Position numbers and translations under genes: made by a program. From JAMXLO01 sp963791495 (GTDB lineage: Bacteria; Pseudomonadota; Alphaproteobacteria; Acetobacterales; Acetobacteraceae), in assembly GCA_963791495.1 (NCBI GenBank), contig CAWBST010000021.1, positions 681,748 through 745,747 on the forward strand: DNA of 64,000 nucleotides, read 5' to 3'. Position 1 is the stretch's first letter. Each line of letters opens with the position of its first letter. Shown one piece after another: positions 42,682 to 51,869 of this stretch. The notes beneath the pieces are model-generated. The model did no database searches, was not told the origin of the DNA, and saw only the letters and a program-made list of their open reading frames with translations.

Positions 42682-44493
42682 TCAGCCTTGCCATCCTGCC
42701 TTGCGCAGGCCGTCAACGACGTGATCGTAATCCGGCTGCCGCATCCAGGGCGGGCGTTCTCTCACATACAGCCGGAGCGACTCAGGCTTGATTGCGTTGG
42801 CCTGGCGCAGCGCGGCCTCGGCTTCGGATCTGCGGCCCAACTGACCAAGCGAAGCTGCCAGGATCCGGTAGGCATGCGGATGCTGCGGATAGGCCGCAAT
42901 CGATCGCTTCGAGATATCAGCTGCAGTCTCGTAGTCCCGCTCGAAGTAATGGCTCAGTGAGAGCTGCACCCGATTTGAAGCGCTGAACATATCGCGTGGA
43001 TTGAGCCGCAGGTAGGCAAGGAAAATCGCGCGCGCTTCCGCGGGCTGACCCCTGAACAGGAGATTGGCGCCCTGGTGACGGCGTGCCCGGGAACTGGTCG
43101 GATCGATCGACAGCGCCTGCTCATAGCGGATCGCGGCAGCGTCGGTATCACCTAGAAGGAACAGCGCCACACCGATGGCGGTGTTCGCGTCCGCACTCTC
43201 GGGATCGATGCCAAGCGCAGCTTCTGCCTGCTCGATTGCCCAGGCGGCCGCATCCTCACGGGATCTACTTCCGTACACGGAATCGGCCAGATAAGTATGC
43301 GCCAGCTCGACGTAGGCGGGGGCAAAACCTGCGTCGAGGCGAATGGCCTGCTGGAAGAAATCCCGCGCCCGCGTATTGTCGGTCGCGTTCTGCTTGGCCT
43401 CGTGCCATAGGCCCCGCTGGTACGCCTCCCACGCGCCCAGGCTCTCTGGCGGCTTGCGAAGGATGCGCCGTAGGTCTGCATCGGCAACTGCCGGAACGAT
43501 CGCCGCGACGACCGCCATCGTTATCTCGTCCTGCACGGCGAACACGTCTTCCAGCGCGCGGTCGTAACGTTCGGCCCAGATGTGCTTGCCTGTCTCCGCG
43601 TCTATCAGCTGTGCAACCACGCGCACCCGACTGCCGCTGCGACGCACGCTGCCTTCCAGCACATACCGGACGCCCAACTCTCGGGCGACCTGCTTGATGT
43701 CGACCGATCGTCCCTTGTAGGTGAAGCTTGAATTGCGGGCGATGACGAACAGTGAGCGGCTGCGCGACAGTTCGGTGATGATGTCATCAGCGATGCCGTC
43801 GGAGAAATACTCCTGCTCCGGATCGCCGCTCATGTTGGTGAACGCCAGCACGGCGATCGACGGCTTGTCTGGCAGCGGCAAGGCTTCCCCTGTGCCGTGC
43901 ACTAACGTGCGCTCAATGGACTTCGCCGTGGTGGCGGCAGGCCGCAGCACGAACGCCTCGACCGGACGGGCGATGTTCTTCAGATTGAGCGGCCCAAGCG
44001 CCTCGAACGCCAGGTCGAGCCGGTCGTGCACATGATCGCGCACCGCCCGCGAGACGCAGACGCCACCCGGCGGGCATTCGGCCTGGAGCCGGGCCGCCAC
44101 GATCACGCCGTCGCCATGCAGATCGGTTCCGTCGGCAATCGCGTCGCCGATATCGATCCCTACGCGAAAGCGGATGGTCCGATCGGGAGAGTGGCCCCCG
44201 TCATGATCCGGAACCTGTTGCTGCACCTTCACAGCGCAGCGCACTGCTCCGTCGATGCTGTCGAACACGATCAGCAGCGAGTCGCCGCCGGTCTGAACGA
44301 TCCTGCCGCCATGCTCCGCGATCGCCGGGTCGATTACATCGCTCCGCAGAGTGCGCAGCCGCTCAAGAGTCCCGATGTCGTCCAACCCGATCAGGCGGCT
44401 GTAGCCGACCATATCGGCATAGACCACGGCTACCAGCCTACGGTTCGCCGGCGACCCCTCGCTTGATGCCGAAGTCTTGGTCGGAGACATCAT
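42682..44493 (-). CDS. Class III cyclase / TolB-like / TPR protein, copy C
   Basis: This is the first gene of the three-gene array (603 aa). It has the same cyclase-TolB-like-TPR order. Metal-binding Asp residues remain (YADMVGYSR, TGGDSLLIVF), but the transition-state Asn is Ile (GDGVIVAARLQ), as in copy B, so cyclase activity is doubtful. The middle domain has SIAVLAFTNMSGDPEQEYFS and IWAERYDRALEDVFAVQDEI. TPR helices end GLRKAGWQG, identical to the end of copies A and B. The ATG at 44493 has AGGG eight bases upstream. Intergenic gaps to B and A are 2-5 bp, so one transcript is expected. Confidence 0.88.
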   Translation of the reverse strand: MMSPTKTSASSEGSPANRRLVAVVYADMVGYSRLIGLDDIGTLERLRTLRSDVIDPAIAEHGGRIVQTGGDSLLIVFDSIDGAVRCAVKVQQQVPDHDGGHSPDRTIRFRVGIDIGDAIADGTDLHGDGVIVAARLQAECPPGGVCVSRAVRDHVHDRLDLAFEALGPLNLKNIARPVEAFVLRPAATTAKSIERTLVHGTGEALPLPDKPSIAVLAFTNMSGDPEQEYFSDGIADDIITELSRSRSLFVIARNSSFTYKGRSVDIKQVARELGVRYVLEGSVRRSGSRVRVVAQLIDAETGKHIWAERYDRALEDVFAVQDEITMAVVAAIVPAVADADLRRILRKPPESLGAWEAYQRGLWHEAKQNATDNTRARDFFQQAIRLDAGFAPAYVELAHTYLADSVYGSRSREDAAAWAIEQAEAALGIDPESADANTAIGVALFLLGDTDAAAIRYEQALSIDPTSSRARRHQGANLLFRGQPAEARAIFLAYLRLNPRDMFSASNRVQLSLSHYFERDYETAADISKRSIAAYPQHPHAYRILAASLGQLGRRSEAEAALRQANAIKPESLRLYVRERPPWMRQPDYDHVVDGLRKAGWQG

Positions 44494-44661
44494 CAACAAC
44501 CCTGGATTGGGGTAACGCTAGCACAAACACGTCGTCCACACGATTCGCCAGCGGGACGCGCCCATAGATCCGGGAGCCCTACCCGCCGGGCCAGCGCAAC
44601 TTGCATTCCGCAGGACTTCAGGCTGAAAAGCGCTCAGAACTTGAGAAAAGGTTCGCACCGC

Positions 44662-45411
44662 ATGCACCCGATCGTCGGCATTCCCGCCTGCGCCAGGCTG
44701 GAGAAAGGTCAGCTTCGCCACGACACGCCGGCACGCTATGCCGCCGCGGTGCTGGGCGGTGCGGATGCGGTCCCGATCATGATCCCGCCCATGGGCGAGG
44801 CCTCGCTCGCGGTGCTCGATCGTCTCGACGGCCTGCTGCTGCCGGGCAGCCCGAGCAACGTCCATCCCTCGCACTACGATGGCGGCGACAGCCTCACGCC
44901 CGATCGCCATGACCTGGAGCGCGATGCGACAACTCTGCGGCTGATCCCGGAAGCGCTCGCCCGCGGCATGCCGCTGCTGGCGATCTGCCGCGGCATCCAG
45001 GAACTGAACGTCGCCCTCGGCGGCACGCTGCATCAGAAGGTGCATGAAGTGCCGGGCCGCATGGACCATCGTCCCGACCTCGGCCCGGGTCCGCTCGAGG
45101 AGAAATACGCGCCGCGGCATCTAGTGTTCCTGTCCGGCCAGCTCTCGCGCATCGTGGGCAGCACGAAGATCCTGGTGAACTCGCTGCACGGCCAGGCGAT
45201 CGACATCCTCGCACCTGGGTTTGTGGTCGAGGCGCGGGCACCCGACGATACGATCGAGGCAGTGCGCGTCGAACATGCGAGAGGCTTCGCGCTGGGTGTG
45301 CAGTGGCACCCGGAGTGGGGCTATGCCGACGACAGCGCGAGCCTGGCGATCTTCCGCGCTTTCGGCGAGGCGTGCGTGGCGTATCGGTCGGGACTGCGAA
45401 GGGCGGCGTGA
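44662..45411 (+). CDS. Class I glutamine amidotransferase-like hydrolase (peptidase C26, PuuD-like)
   Basis: This 249-aa protein is similar to gamma-glutamyl-GABA hydrolase. The nucleophile is Cys in PLLAICRGIQELNVALGG, and the His and Glu of the triad are in GVQWHPEWGY. The N-terminus (HPIVGIPACARLEKGQ) and HQKVHEVPGRMDHR match the family. PuuD cleaves gamma-glutamyl amides in putrescine breakdown, but no other puu gene is nearby, so the substrate is uncertain. It is divergent from the cyclase array, with AAAGG upstream of the ATG at 44662. The SDR gene begins at the next base but one after its stop. Confidence 0.85.
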   Translation: MHPIVGIPACARLEKGQLRHDTPARYAAAVLGGADAVPIMIPPMGEASLAVLDRLDGLLLPGSPSNVHPSHYDGGDSLTPDRHDLERDATTLRLIPEALARGMPLLAICRGIQELNVALGGTLHQKVHEVPGRMDHRPDLGPGPLEEKYAPRHLVFLSGQLSRIVGSTKILVNSLHGQAIDILAPGFVVEARAPDDTIEAVRVEHARGFALGVQWHPEWGYADDSASLAIFRAFGEACVAYRSGLRRAA

Positions 45412-45412
45412 G

Positions 45413-46174
45413 ATGGACCTGCAACTGACCGGCAAGAAGGCGCTGATCACCGGCGGCTCCAAGGGCATTGGCCGGGCGACCGCGGAAACACTGGCGGACG
45501 AGGGCTGCGACGTGACGCTGGTCGCGCGTGACCAGGGCGCGCTGGACGAAGCCGCCGCGGCGATCCGTGCGCGACGCCAGGTGAACGTCCGCACCATCTC
45601 CGCCGATCTCTCGTCCGACGCCGCGGTGCGTCGCGTCGCCGCAGAGGCGGGCGAACTCGACATCCTGGTGAACAACGCCGGCGCCATCCCGCCCGGTGAC
45701 GTTCTGTCGGTCGATGACGCCCGATGGCGCCAGGCCTGGGACCTGAAAGTGTTCGGCTACATCTCGTTCTGCCGCGTGGTGTATGCACAGATGAAGGCAC
45801 GCCGCGCCGGCGTGATCGTCAACGTGATCGGTGCGGCGGGCGAGAGCTTCCCCACCGGCTACATCGCGGGCGCCGCCGGCAATGCGTCGCTGATGGCGTT
45901 CACCCGCGCGTTGGGGAAGGGAGCGCCAGCCGATGGGCTGCGCGTGGTGGCGATCAATCCCGGACCGGTGGAGACCGACCGCCTGGTCATGCTGCGCCGC
46001 GCCGAGGCGCAGGCAAAGCTCGGCGACGCGGAACGCTGGCGCGAGCTGACATCGGGAATGCCGTTCGGCCGCGCCGCGTCACCCCGCGAGATTGCCAGCG
46101 CGGTGGCGTTCCTCGCCAGCCCGCTGTCGGGCTACACCACCGGCACCATTCTGACGATCAACGGCGGCGGCTAG
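45413..46174 (+). CDS. Short-chain dehydrogenase/reductase-like protein with atypical active site
   Basis: This 253-aa Rossmann-fold protein has the NAD(P) motif ITGGSKGIGRATAE, the NNAG motif (DILVNNAGAIPPGD) and the C-terminal NPGPVETDR and TGTILTINGGG. The catalytic Tyr-x-x-x-Lys is not intact: the corresponding stretch is GYIAGAAGNASLMAF, with Ala where Lys is expected. Activity may be altered, as in other SDRs of this subgroup that I recall. It follows the amidotransferase gene with a 1-bp gap and is probably co-transcribed. Confidence 0.85.
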   Translation: MDLQLTGKKALITGGSKGIGRATAETLADEGCDVTLVARDQGALDEAAAAIRARRQVNVRTISADLSSDAAVRRVAAEAGELDILVNNAGAIPPGDVLSVDDARWRQAWDLKVFGYISFCRVVYAQMKARRAGVIVNVIGAAGESFPTGYIAGAAGNASLMAFTRALGKGAPADGLRVVAINPGPVETDRLVMLRRAEAQAKLGDAERWRELTSGMPFGRAASPREIASAVAFLASPLSGYTTGTILTINGGG

Positions 46175-46212
46175 GCCGGCCAGGCTTCACCTCTTCGTCT
46201 CCCGCAGAGCCG

Positions 46213-47034
46213 CTAAGGCCGCCCCTCGTGCGGCCTCACTCCCGTGAGGTCAGTGGCAACGAGAATGACCATGTGGCGGCCCTTGATCGTCTCGTGCTGC
46301 TCGACCGCATCGACGATGAGTTCAACTTTTCCTTTCTCGGCGGCGTCGCGCAGATCAGGTGCCAGATGCAGTCCCGCCAGATCGATCCTGGCAGCGCGTG
46401 GAGCACCACCTCGCTGCTTCAGAAGGCGCCACGTCAGGCAGGTCGTCCCGGGACAGTGCCTCCTGTCGCGAGCGACGCGCAGGCGCAGTTTCTTTCCCGC
46501 CTTTTCGGCCTCGTGCGACCCAGTCCCGTTTGCTTCGTCAAGCAAGTCGCTGACGGCAGTCACATCCGGAGCGGACAATACAACATGTGAAACCGGCGTT
46601 AGTTGGACGTTGTCCCGCTTATCCGGCGCATCTGTGGTTTCAAGTGCAACCGTCGTCTTCGGCTCAGGCGACGCTTCCTGCAACACGGGCGCAGGTGCGC
46701 GATCCATCTGTGAGTCATGCATCAATGCGCCGTCATCAATCGCAGATGAAGTCTCAGGCGGAACGATCATCGCCTGTTCGGGCAACATCTGCTCCTGATG
46801 CTGCGCTGAAATTGCCGCGGCGTTCGGACTTGAAGTAGGCCCGACAGCAGAAGACGCGCCCGGCATGAGGCTCTCAGGCTGAGCAGCGGCGGGGCCAGCG
46901 TAGTGCTCTCGCTCGGAATCCTCCGTCGCCTGCGGCGGTCCGAGGATTTGCAGCGTCGCCGCACCGATGCCGCCGAGACTCACAACGCCGACCCAGAAGA
47001 GAAGTAGTCCGCACCATCCGCGAGATAGCCGCAT
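46213..47034 (-). CDS. Membrane-anchored protein of unknown function
   Basis: This 273-aa protein has one N-terminal membrane segment (LLLFWVGVVSLGGIGAATL). A long low-complexity region follows (residues about 35-170, rich in Ala, Pro, Ser, Glu), and then a basic C-terminal part with two cysteines (RHCPGTTCLTWRLLKQ) and ELIVDAVEQHETIKGRHMVI. I recognise no family. The spacer and small C-terminal domain suggest a periplasmic domain tethered to the membrane. It converges with the SDR gene. Confidence 0.55.
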   Translation of the reverse strand: MRLSRGWCGLLLFWVGVVSLGGIGAATLQILGPPQATEDSEREHYAGPAAAQPESLMPGASSAVGPTSSPNAAAISAQHQEQMLPEQAMIVPPETSSAIDDGALMHDSQMDRAPAPVLQEASPEPKTTVALETTDAPDKRDNVQLTPVSHVVLSAPDVTAVSDLLDEANGTGSHEAEKAGKKLRLRVARDRRHCPGTTCLTWRLLKQRGGAPRAARIDLAGLHLAPDLRDAAEKGKVELIVDAVEQHETIKGRHMVILVATDLTGVRPHEGRP

Positions 47035-47343
47035 GCCCTATCTCCGTGCCAACACGAGAAATGCTAACATCAACGCCTGGATTGGCAAAGAAAAACCCAG
47101 GCCATTACATCGATCGTCACAATTGCTGGCGGCTTTTCAGACCGACGGCATGCACCGTCCCGAACATGCTCGCCAGTATGCCGGAACAGGACGAGTCGCC
47201 CAGCGCTCCGTAATCCGCGCACGAGTCTCGAAGCAAGAAGCGGAGTGCCGCACGAAGCCCGATTGCCTACGTTGCTTCACGGGCGACGGCAGCCATTGCC
47301 GCGTCCTTCTCGCATTCGAGCAACGAGCGAACGGAGATGATCG
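47035..47343. other. 309-bp stretch without a supported gene
   Basis: This lies between the divergent membrane-anchored protein gene and the SnoaL-like gene. It is less GC-rich at its left end (CAAAGAAAAACCCAGG near 47090) and probably holds the promoters for both genes. I see no convincing ORF, tRNA or strong palindrome. The last bases contain the ribosome-binding site (CGGAG) of the gene at 47344. Confidence 0.6.
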
Positions 47344-47784
47344 ATGTCTCAGGACAACAAGCAGGTCGTGGCGCGCTGGTTCAAGGAATTCTGGGGGAAC
47401 CCGTGGAATCCGCGCATCGTCGACGAACTCGGCACGCCTGATATCGTCGTGCACTATCCGATGCACGAGCCGAAGAAGGGTCGCGCAGTAGTCAACAGAT
47501 TCATGAAGGAGTTTCGCGAAGCGTTTCCGGATCTGAACTTTTGGGGCGTCGGCGATCTGATCGCGGAAGGCGACTATGTGGTCGGCCGATGGGAAGGCGG
47601 CGGCACGCATACCGGCCCGGCGTTCGGTGATTTCAGGTTAGGTTCGCTTCCGGCTGCTTCTGGTCGGAAGATGCGGTTCGCCGGAACAACCGTCCTTCGT
47701 ATCGAAAATGGCCGCGTCGCAGAGGAACTTGGCCAGGAGGACGCAATCACTGCGATGCAGCAGCTTGGCTTGATCAGCGCTTGA
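47344..47784 (+). CDS. SnoaL-like (NTF2-fold) protein
   Basis: This 146-aa protein has the ester-cyclase/SnoaL pattern: VVARWFKEFWGNPWNPRIVD at the start, then EAFPDLNFWGVGDLIAEGDY and RWEGGGTHTGPAFG. Members are small cyclases or isomerases, or binding proteins without known activity. It has a good ribosome-binding site (GGAG, 7 bases). It precedes the CoA-transferase genes by 115 bp on the same strand. Confidence 0.8.
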   Translation: MSQDNKQVVARWFKEFWGNPWNPRIVDELGTPDIVVHYPMHEPKKGRAVVNRFMKEFREAFPDLNFWGVGDLIAEGDYVVGRWEGGGTHTGPAFGDFRLGSLPAASGRKMRFAGTTVLRIENGRVAEELGQEDAITAMQQLGLISA

Positions 47785-47899
47785 CAGCACGGCGAGCATT
47801 GGCGGCCTCAATCGGGCCGCCAGGCTCGTCGCCTTCCCAACTTGACTCCCCCTCCCCCATGTCCGTTCATCAACTCACGACGACAAAGAGCGGGGGGAG

Positions 47900-48640
47900 A
47901 TGACGCAGAAATCCAAGCAGGTCGCCGGCTTCCGCGAGGCGGTGCAGGACATCCGCGACGGCAGCATCATCGCGTTCGGCGGCTTCGCCATGCCGGGCGT
48001 CCCGTTCAACCTGATCAAGGCGCTGCTCGAGCACGGCGCGAAGCAGCTTACCCTCGTCGCCAACACCACCGGCGGAGCGCAGCAGCCGCGCATGCCCGAC
48101 ATCGGCATGCTCGTGGAGAACGGCCAGGTGAGGAAGGTGATCTGCGCCTTCACCGCCGCCACACGTCCCACCGACACACTGCCGTTCACCAAATACTACG
48201 AGTCCGGCGAGGTCGACGCGGAACTGGTGCCGCAGGGCACGCTTGCCGAACGTCTGCGCGCGGCCGGCGCCGGCATCCCGGCGTTCTACACGCCGACCGC
48301 CGTCGGCACCGAACTCGCCGAAGGCCGCGAGACCCGCGTGATCAACGGGCGCGAGTACCTGCTGGAATACGCGCTGCCGCTCGACTACGCCTTCGTCCGC
48401 GCCACCCGCGCCGACACGTTCGGCAACCTGCAGTTCCACCGCTCGCAACGGAATTTCTGTCCGGTGATGGCGACCGCGGCACGCGTCACGATCGCGGAGG
48501 TGGACGAGGACATCGTGCCGGCAGGTACGATCGATCCCGATCAGGTGCACACGCCGGGCATCTTCGTGCATCGGCTGGTTAAGGTGCCGCCGCCGCCAGA
48601 CGGACTTTGGCCAACCCGCCGCCAGGAGCGTCGCCGATGA
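47900..48640 (+). CDS. 3-oxoacid CoA-transferase, subunit A
   Basis: This is the alpha subunit of a family I CoA-transferase (246 aa), which moves CoA between a dicarboxylate or short acid and a 3-oxoacid. Conserved stretches are SIIAFGGFAMPGVPFNLIKA, the GIPAFYTPTAVGTELAEGRE loop and DYAFVRATRADTFGNLQF. The acid specificity (acetoacetate, 3-oxoadipate or other) cannot be read. The start follows GGGGGGAG. Its stop overlaps the subunit B start (ATGA), so expression is coupled. Confidence 0.92.
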   Translation: MTQKSKQVAGFREAVQDIRDGSIIAFGGFAMPGVPFNLIKALLEHGAKQLTLVANTTGGAQQPRMPDIGMLVENGQVRKVICAFTAATRPTDTLPFTKYYESGEVDAELVPQGTLAERLRAAGAGIPAFYTPTAVGTELAEGRETRVINGREYLLEYALPLDYAFVRATRADTFGNLQFHRSQRNFCPVMATAARVTIAEVDEDIVPAGTIDPDQVHTPGIFVHRLVKVPPPPDGLWPTRRQERRR

Positions 48641-49314
48641 GCGGAACCCAGAAGGGCCTCACCCGCCAGCAGATGGCGGATCGCATCGCGCTCGAGTTCC
48701 AGGACGGCTGGATCGTCAACCTGGGCGTCGGCATTCCCACGATGTGCTCCAACACCGACATCGGCGATCGCGACATCACCTATCATTCAGAGAACGGCGT
48801 CATCGGCTACGGTCCGATCGCACCCGCGGGTGAGGAGGATCTCAACCTCGTCAATGCCGGCGGGCAGAACGTCACGTTGAAGGCTGGCGCCGCGGTGGTG
48901 CACCACGCCAACTCGTTCGCGATCATCCGCGGCGGCCGCATCGACGTCACTGTGATGGGCGCCTACGAGGTCGCGTGCAACGGCGACTTCGCCAATTGGA
49001 AAATCACCGGACAGAAGGGCGGCGGCATCGGCGGCGCGATGGATCTCGCGGCGTGTGCGAAGCGTGTGTTCATCATCATGGAACAGACCACGCGCAGCGG
49101 TGCACCGCGGCTGGTTGCGCAATGCGCGCTGCCGGTGACGGCGCGCGGCGTGGTGAAGCTGGTGGCGACGAACTACGGCCTGTTCGAGCCCATCGGCGAT
49201 GGGTTCCGCATTCGCGAGATCGCACCCGGCATCACGCTGGACGAAGTGCACGCGACGGTCGGCTGCAGGCTGACAGTGCCCGACAATCTGCCGGCGGTAC
49301 GATTGGTCAGCTGA
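48637..49314 (+). CDS. 3-oxoacid CoA-transferase, subunit B
   Basis: This is the beta subunit (225 aa) with the catalytic Glu in YHSENGVIGYGP, where the glutamyl-CoA thioester forms. Other conserved parts are WIVNLGVGIPTMCSN and the GAYEVACNGDFANWKI segment. It starts at the ATG at 48637 with AGGAG at proper spacing and overlaps the end of subunit A. Together the two subunits may activate an acid produced by the catabolic genes further right, but they are separated from those by the antiporter gene. Confidence 0.93.
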   Translation: MSGTQKGLTRQQMADRIALEFQDGWIVNLGVGIPTMCSNTDIGDRDITYHSENGVIGYGPIAPAGEEDLNLVNAGGQNVTLKAGAAVVHHANSFAIIRGGRIDVTVMGAYEVACNGDFANWKITGQKGGGIGGAMDLAACAKRVFIIMEQTTRSGAPRLVAQCALPVTARGVVKLVATNYGLFEPIGDGFRIREIAPGITLDEVHATVGCRLTVPDNLPAVRLVS

Positions 49315-49347
49315 GAGGAGTCACACCAGCTCGAAATGTTGCTGGTA

Positions 49348-49938
49348 TCACTGCGCCTGCCCACGTTGCGAACGAGCGCGGGCAGCCGATAGAGCCTCCT
49401 GTTGGGCTGCCCGCTGCTGCCAGATTGCTTGGTTCTGCGCTGCCAAGGCTTGAGCCCGCGCGGCCTGAGCCGCCGCCATCTGCTGCTGTTGTTGCAAGGC
49501 GGCTTGGGCCTGAGCCTGCTGTTGGGCTGCCCGCTGTTGCCAGATTGCCTGGTTCTGCGCTGCCAGGGCTTGCGCCCGCGCAGCCTGAGCTGCCGCCAAT
49601 TGCTGCTGTTGTTGCTGCAAGGCGGCCTGAGCCTGAGCGGCCTGGGCAGGCGTCAGCCGCTGCTGGCGTTCCTGCCATGCCCGGTCGCGATTCCAGTCGT
49701 GGCTTTGGTGATGCCAGTAGGGACCCCGATCGTTGCCACCACCCCAATAGCCGCCTGCACCGGTGAACACATCGGACCCGTAGGAACCGAGGCCCGGCGC
49801 ATAACCATACCCCGGGTAATCCGGCGCGGCGTATTCCGGGGCGTAAGAGCTGTAGCCAGGCGCGTAGCTCGTTGGTTGCTCCGCGCAGGCGAAGAGCAGC
49901 GTCGCCGAACTCAGCAGCACGGCCGATCGAACACGCAT
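49348..49938 (-). CDS. Gln/Ala-rich lipoprotein with duplicated 36-residue unit
   Basis: This 196-aa protein has a lipoprotein signal (LLSSATLLFAC, lipid on Cys18). A Tyr/Gly/Pro-rich part (YAPGYSSYAPEYAAPDYPGY) follows, and then two near-identical helical units built on AAAQAARAQALAAQNQAIWQ. The DNA of the two units (about 49390-49630) is nearly the same, so the duplication is recent. The family is unknown. The YGSDVFTGAGGYWGGGN stretch recalls outer-membrane or envelope proteins of related bacteria. It is convergent with the CoA-transferase genes. Confidence 0.7.
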   Translation of the reverse strand: MRVRSAVLLSSATLLFACAEQPTSYAPGYSSYAPEYAAPDYPGYGYAPGLGSYGSDVFTGAGGYWGGGNDRGPYWHHQSHDWNRDRAWQERQQRLTPAQAAQAQAALQQQQQQLAAAQAARAQALAAQNQAIWQQRAAQQQAQAQAALQQQQQMAAAQAARAQALAAQNQAIWQQRAAQQEALSAARARSQRGQAQ

Positions 49939-50075
49939 TTCCGCCTCCCAGCTACCCGCTTCCCTTGCGAAACCCTCCCCACCGCCATTCCTAACTTAGG
50001 AATTGATCGTGTCGGAAACAGGGCAGCCAGCCTGCCGCAAGCGACCGTTCGGAGGGCCGTCGGTTTCGCGCGCCG

Positions 50076-51752
50076 CTACCCCGCTCGCGTCAGCGTATCG
50101 CGCAATCGCCGCCGTCCGCGCGCGCGGACTTCCGCGCGTGGCGCCATCACCTTGATCTGCGCCTGCAGTTCGGCGCGGTGCTCATGGATCGCGGCGATCA
50201 CAGGACCCATGGGAACACCAAGCTCGACCAGCACAGCCTCGGACAGTTGCAGGCTCGCCTCGATCGTCTCCGGCACTGCATCGGTGGCGCCGATCGCATA
50301 GAGATGCGCCGCGTGCCGCGCGTCGCGGGCCCGCACCATGATCAGCAGATCCCGCCGCGCGAGGCGAGCCGCGGCAACCAGCCGATCGCTCGCCGCGTGA
50401 TCGCCCATCGTCACCACCAGCGCACGCGCTGACTCAACATGCAGACGATGCAGCAGCTCGGGCTGTGTGATGTCGCCCCAGTATACTGAACGGCGCACCT
50501 TGCGCTGGTCCGCGACTCGGTCGGGATCGGCGTCCACCGCCACATAGGCCACGTTGTGCCTTTCCAGCAGCGAGGCGACGGTTTCGCCGACGCGACCGAA
50601 GCCCGCGATGATGACACGCGGCGTGGCATCATCGACCTGTGGCAGAAGCAACGCCGGATCGACGACTGGCGCAACGCGCGCGCCTCGCGACATCCGTCGG
50701 CCGAGCGTCGACAGCAACGGGATGCAGGCCATCGTCGCGGCGGCAACCACCAATGGGAAGCGCACGACGTCCCCGCCGATCAGGCCCTCGACATGCGCCA
50801 GACCCAGGATGACGAAGCCGAACTCACCGCCGGGTCCGAGCAGCAGTCCGGCCTGCAAGCCGGTCAGCCAACGCAGCCCGAACGCGCGCGCGAGACATGC
50901 GATGATGGCGAGCTTCACCACGACAAGCACGACACCGCCCAGCACGACCCGCGGCGCATCGGCGACGATGCCGGCGAGATCGAGGCTCATGCCCACGGAG
51001 ATCAGGAACACGCCGAGCAGCAGCCCCTTGAACGGATCGATCGTCACCTCGATCTGGCGGCGGAATTCGGTTTCAGCCAACAGCAGACCGGCGATCAGCG
51101 AACCGAGTTCCATCGGCACGCCGACCTCCGCGGTCGCCAGGCCGGTCGCCAGGACCACCAGCAAGCAGGCAGCGACGAACAATTCCGGGCTGCCCGTGCG
51201 CGCGACGCTGCGGAACAGTGGACGCAGCACCAAGCGGCCGGCCACGATCAGCCCGAGCACGACAACCACCGCCTGAACGATGGTCCAGGTGAGCGCCCCG
51301 CCGCCGGCGCCGACCACGCCGATGACAAACAGCACCGGCACCGCGGCAATATCCTGCAGCAGCAGCACCGCCAGCGAGGCGCGTCCCACCGGTCCGCCGA
51401 GACGCTTCTCGTGCGACAGCACCTGCACGACCACCGCGGTGGACGACATCGACAGCGCCGCTCCGATCACGACGGCCAACAGCGGCGACGCATCGAATGC
51501 ATAGGCGATCGCCGCGATCGCCACCGCGCACAGCACGAACTGCAGCAGCCCGAAGCCGAACACCAGCCGGCGCATCACCTGCAGCCGCTCCAGCGACATC
51601 TCCAGGCCGATCATGAACATCATCATGCTGATGCCGAGTTCGGCGATCGGCGCGATCGTCTCGGGACGGTTCAGCATGATGGCGCCAAGCCACGGCAAAC
51701 GGTCGGCCAGCAGCACAAGGCCGTATGGGCCCACAGCGACGCCGACCAGCAT
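50076..51752 (-). CDS. Kef-type K+/H+ antiporter with TrkA-N domain
   Basis: This is a CPA2 antiporter. The membrane part has MFMIGLEMSLERLQVMRRLV, SMSSTAVVVQVLSHEKR, LLLQDIAAVPVLFVIGVVG and GLLLGPGGEFGFVILGLA. The cytosolic TrkA-N domain starts RVIIAGFGRVGETVASLLER (GxGxxG for NAD or nucleotide). The first ATG (51752) leaves out a first helix that is plainly encoded upstream in the same frame (LFKPALIILAAAAIVIPLF). No ATG, GTG or TTG exists between the upstream gene's stop (51870) and that helix; CTG at 51866 is the only near-start. The true start is therefore unusual or altered by a sequence error. Confidence 0.88.
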   Translation of the reverse strand: MLVGVAVGPYGLVLLADRLPWLGAIMLNRPETIAPIAELGISMMMFMIGLEMSLERLQVMRRLVFGFGLLQFVLCAVAIAAIAYAFDASPLLAVVIGAALSMSSTAVVVQVLSHEKRLGGPVGRASLAVLLLQDIAAVPVLFVIGVVGAGGGALTWTIVQAVVVVLGLIVAGRLVLRPLFRSVARTGSPELFVAACLLVVLATGLATAEVGVPMELGSLIAGLLLAETEFRRQIEVTIDPFKGLLLGVFLISVGMSLDLAGIVADAPRVVLGGVVLVVVKLAIIACLARAFGLRWLTGLQAGLLLGPGGEFGFVILGLAHVEGLIGGDVVRFPLVVAAATMACIPLLSTLGRRMSRGARVAPVVDPALLLPQVDDATPRVIIAGFGRVGETVASLLERHNVAYVAVDADPDRVADQRKVRRSVYWGDITQPELLHRLHVESARALVVTMGDHAASDRLVAAARLARRDLLIMVRARDARHAAHLYAIGATDAVPETIEASLQLSEAVLVELGVPMGPVIAAIHEHRAELQAQIKVMAPRAEVRARGRRRLRDTLTRAG

Positions 51753-51869
51753 GAACCCCAGTACGGGGCTGACGCGCAGCCGATGAAACAGCGGGATGAC
51801 GATGGCCGCAGCAGCCAGGATGATCAGGGCCGGCTTGAACAGTGCCGGATCGAGGTGAGCGCCCAGGTG

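Noticed and set aside
46967..47491. Open frame (174 codons) across the gap before the SnoaL-like gene
   Set aside because: No ribosome-binding site or motif; overlaps two supported genes and has a composition typical of random GC-rich frames.
47842..48582. A plus-strand frame overlapping CoA-transferase subunit A
   Set aside because: It is an out-of-frame shadow, Arg/His-rich, while the true frame shows clear CoA-transferase motifs.
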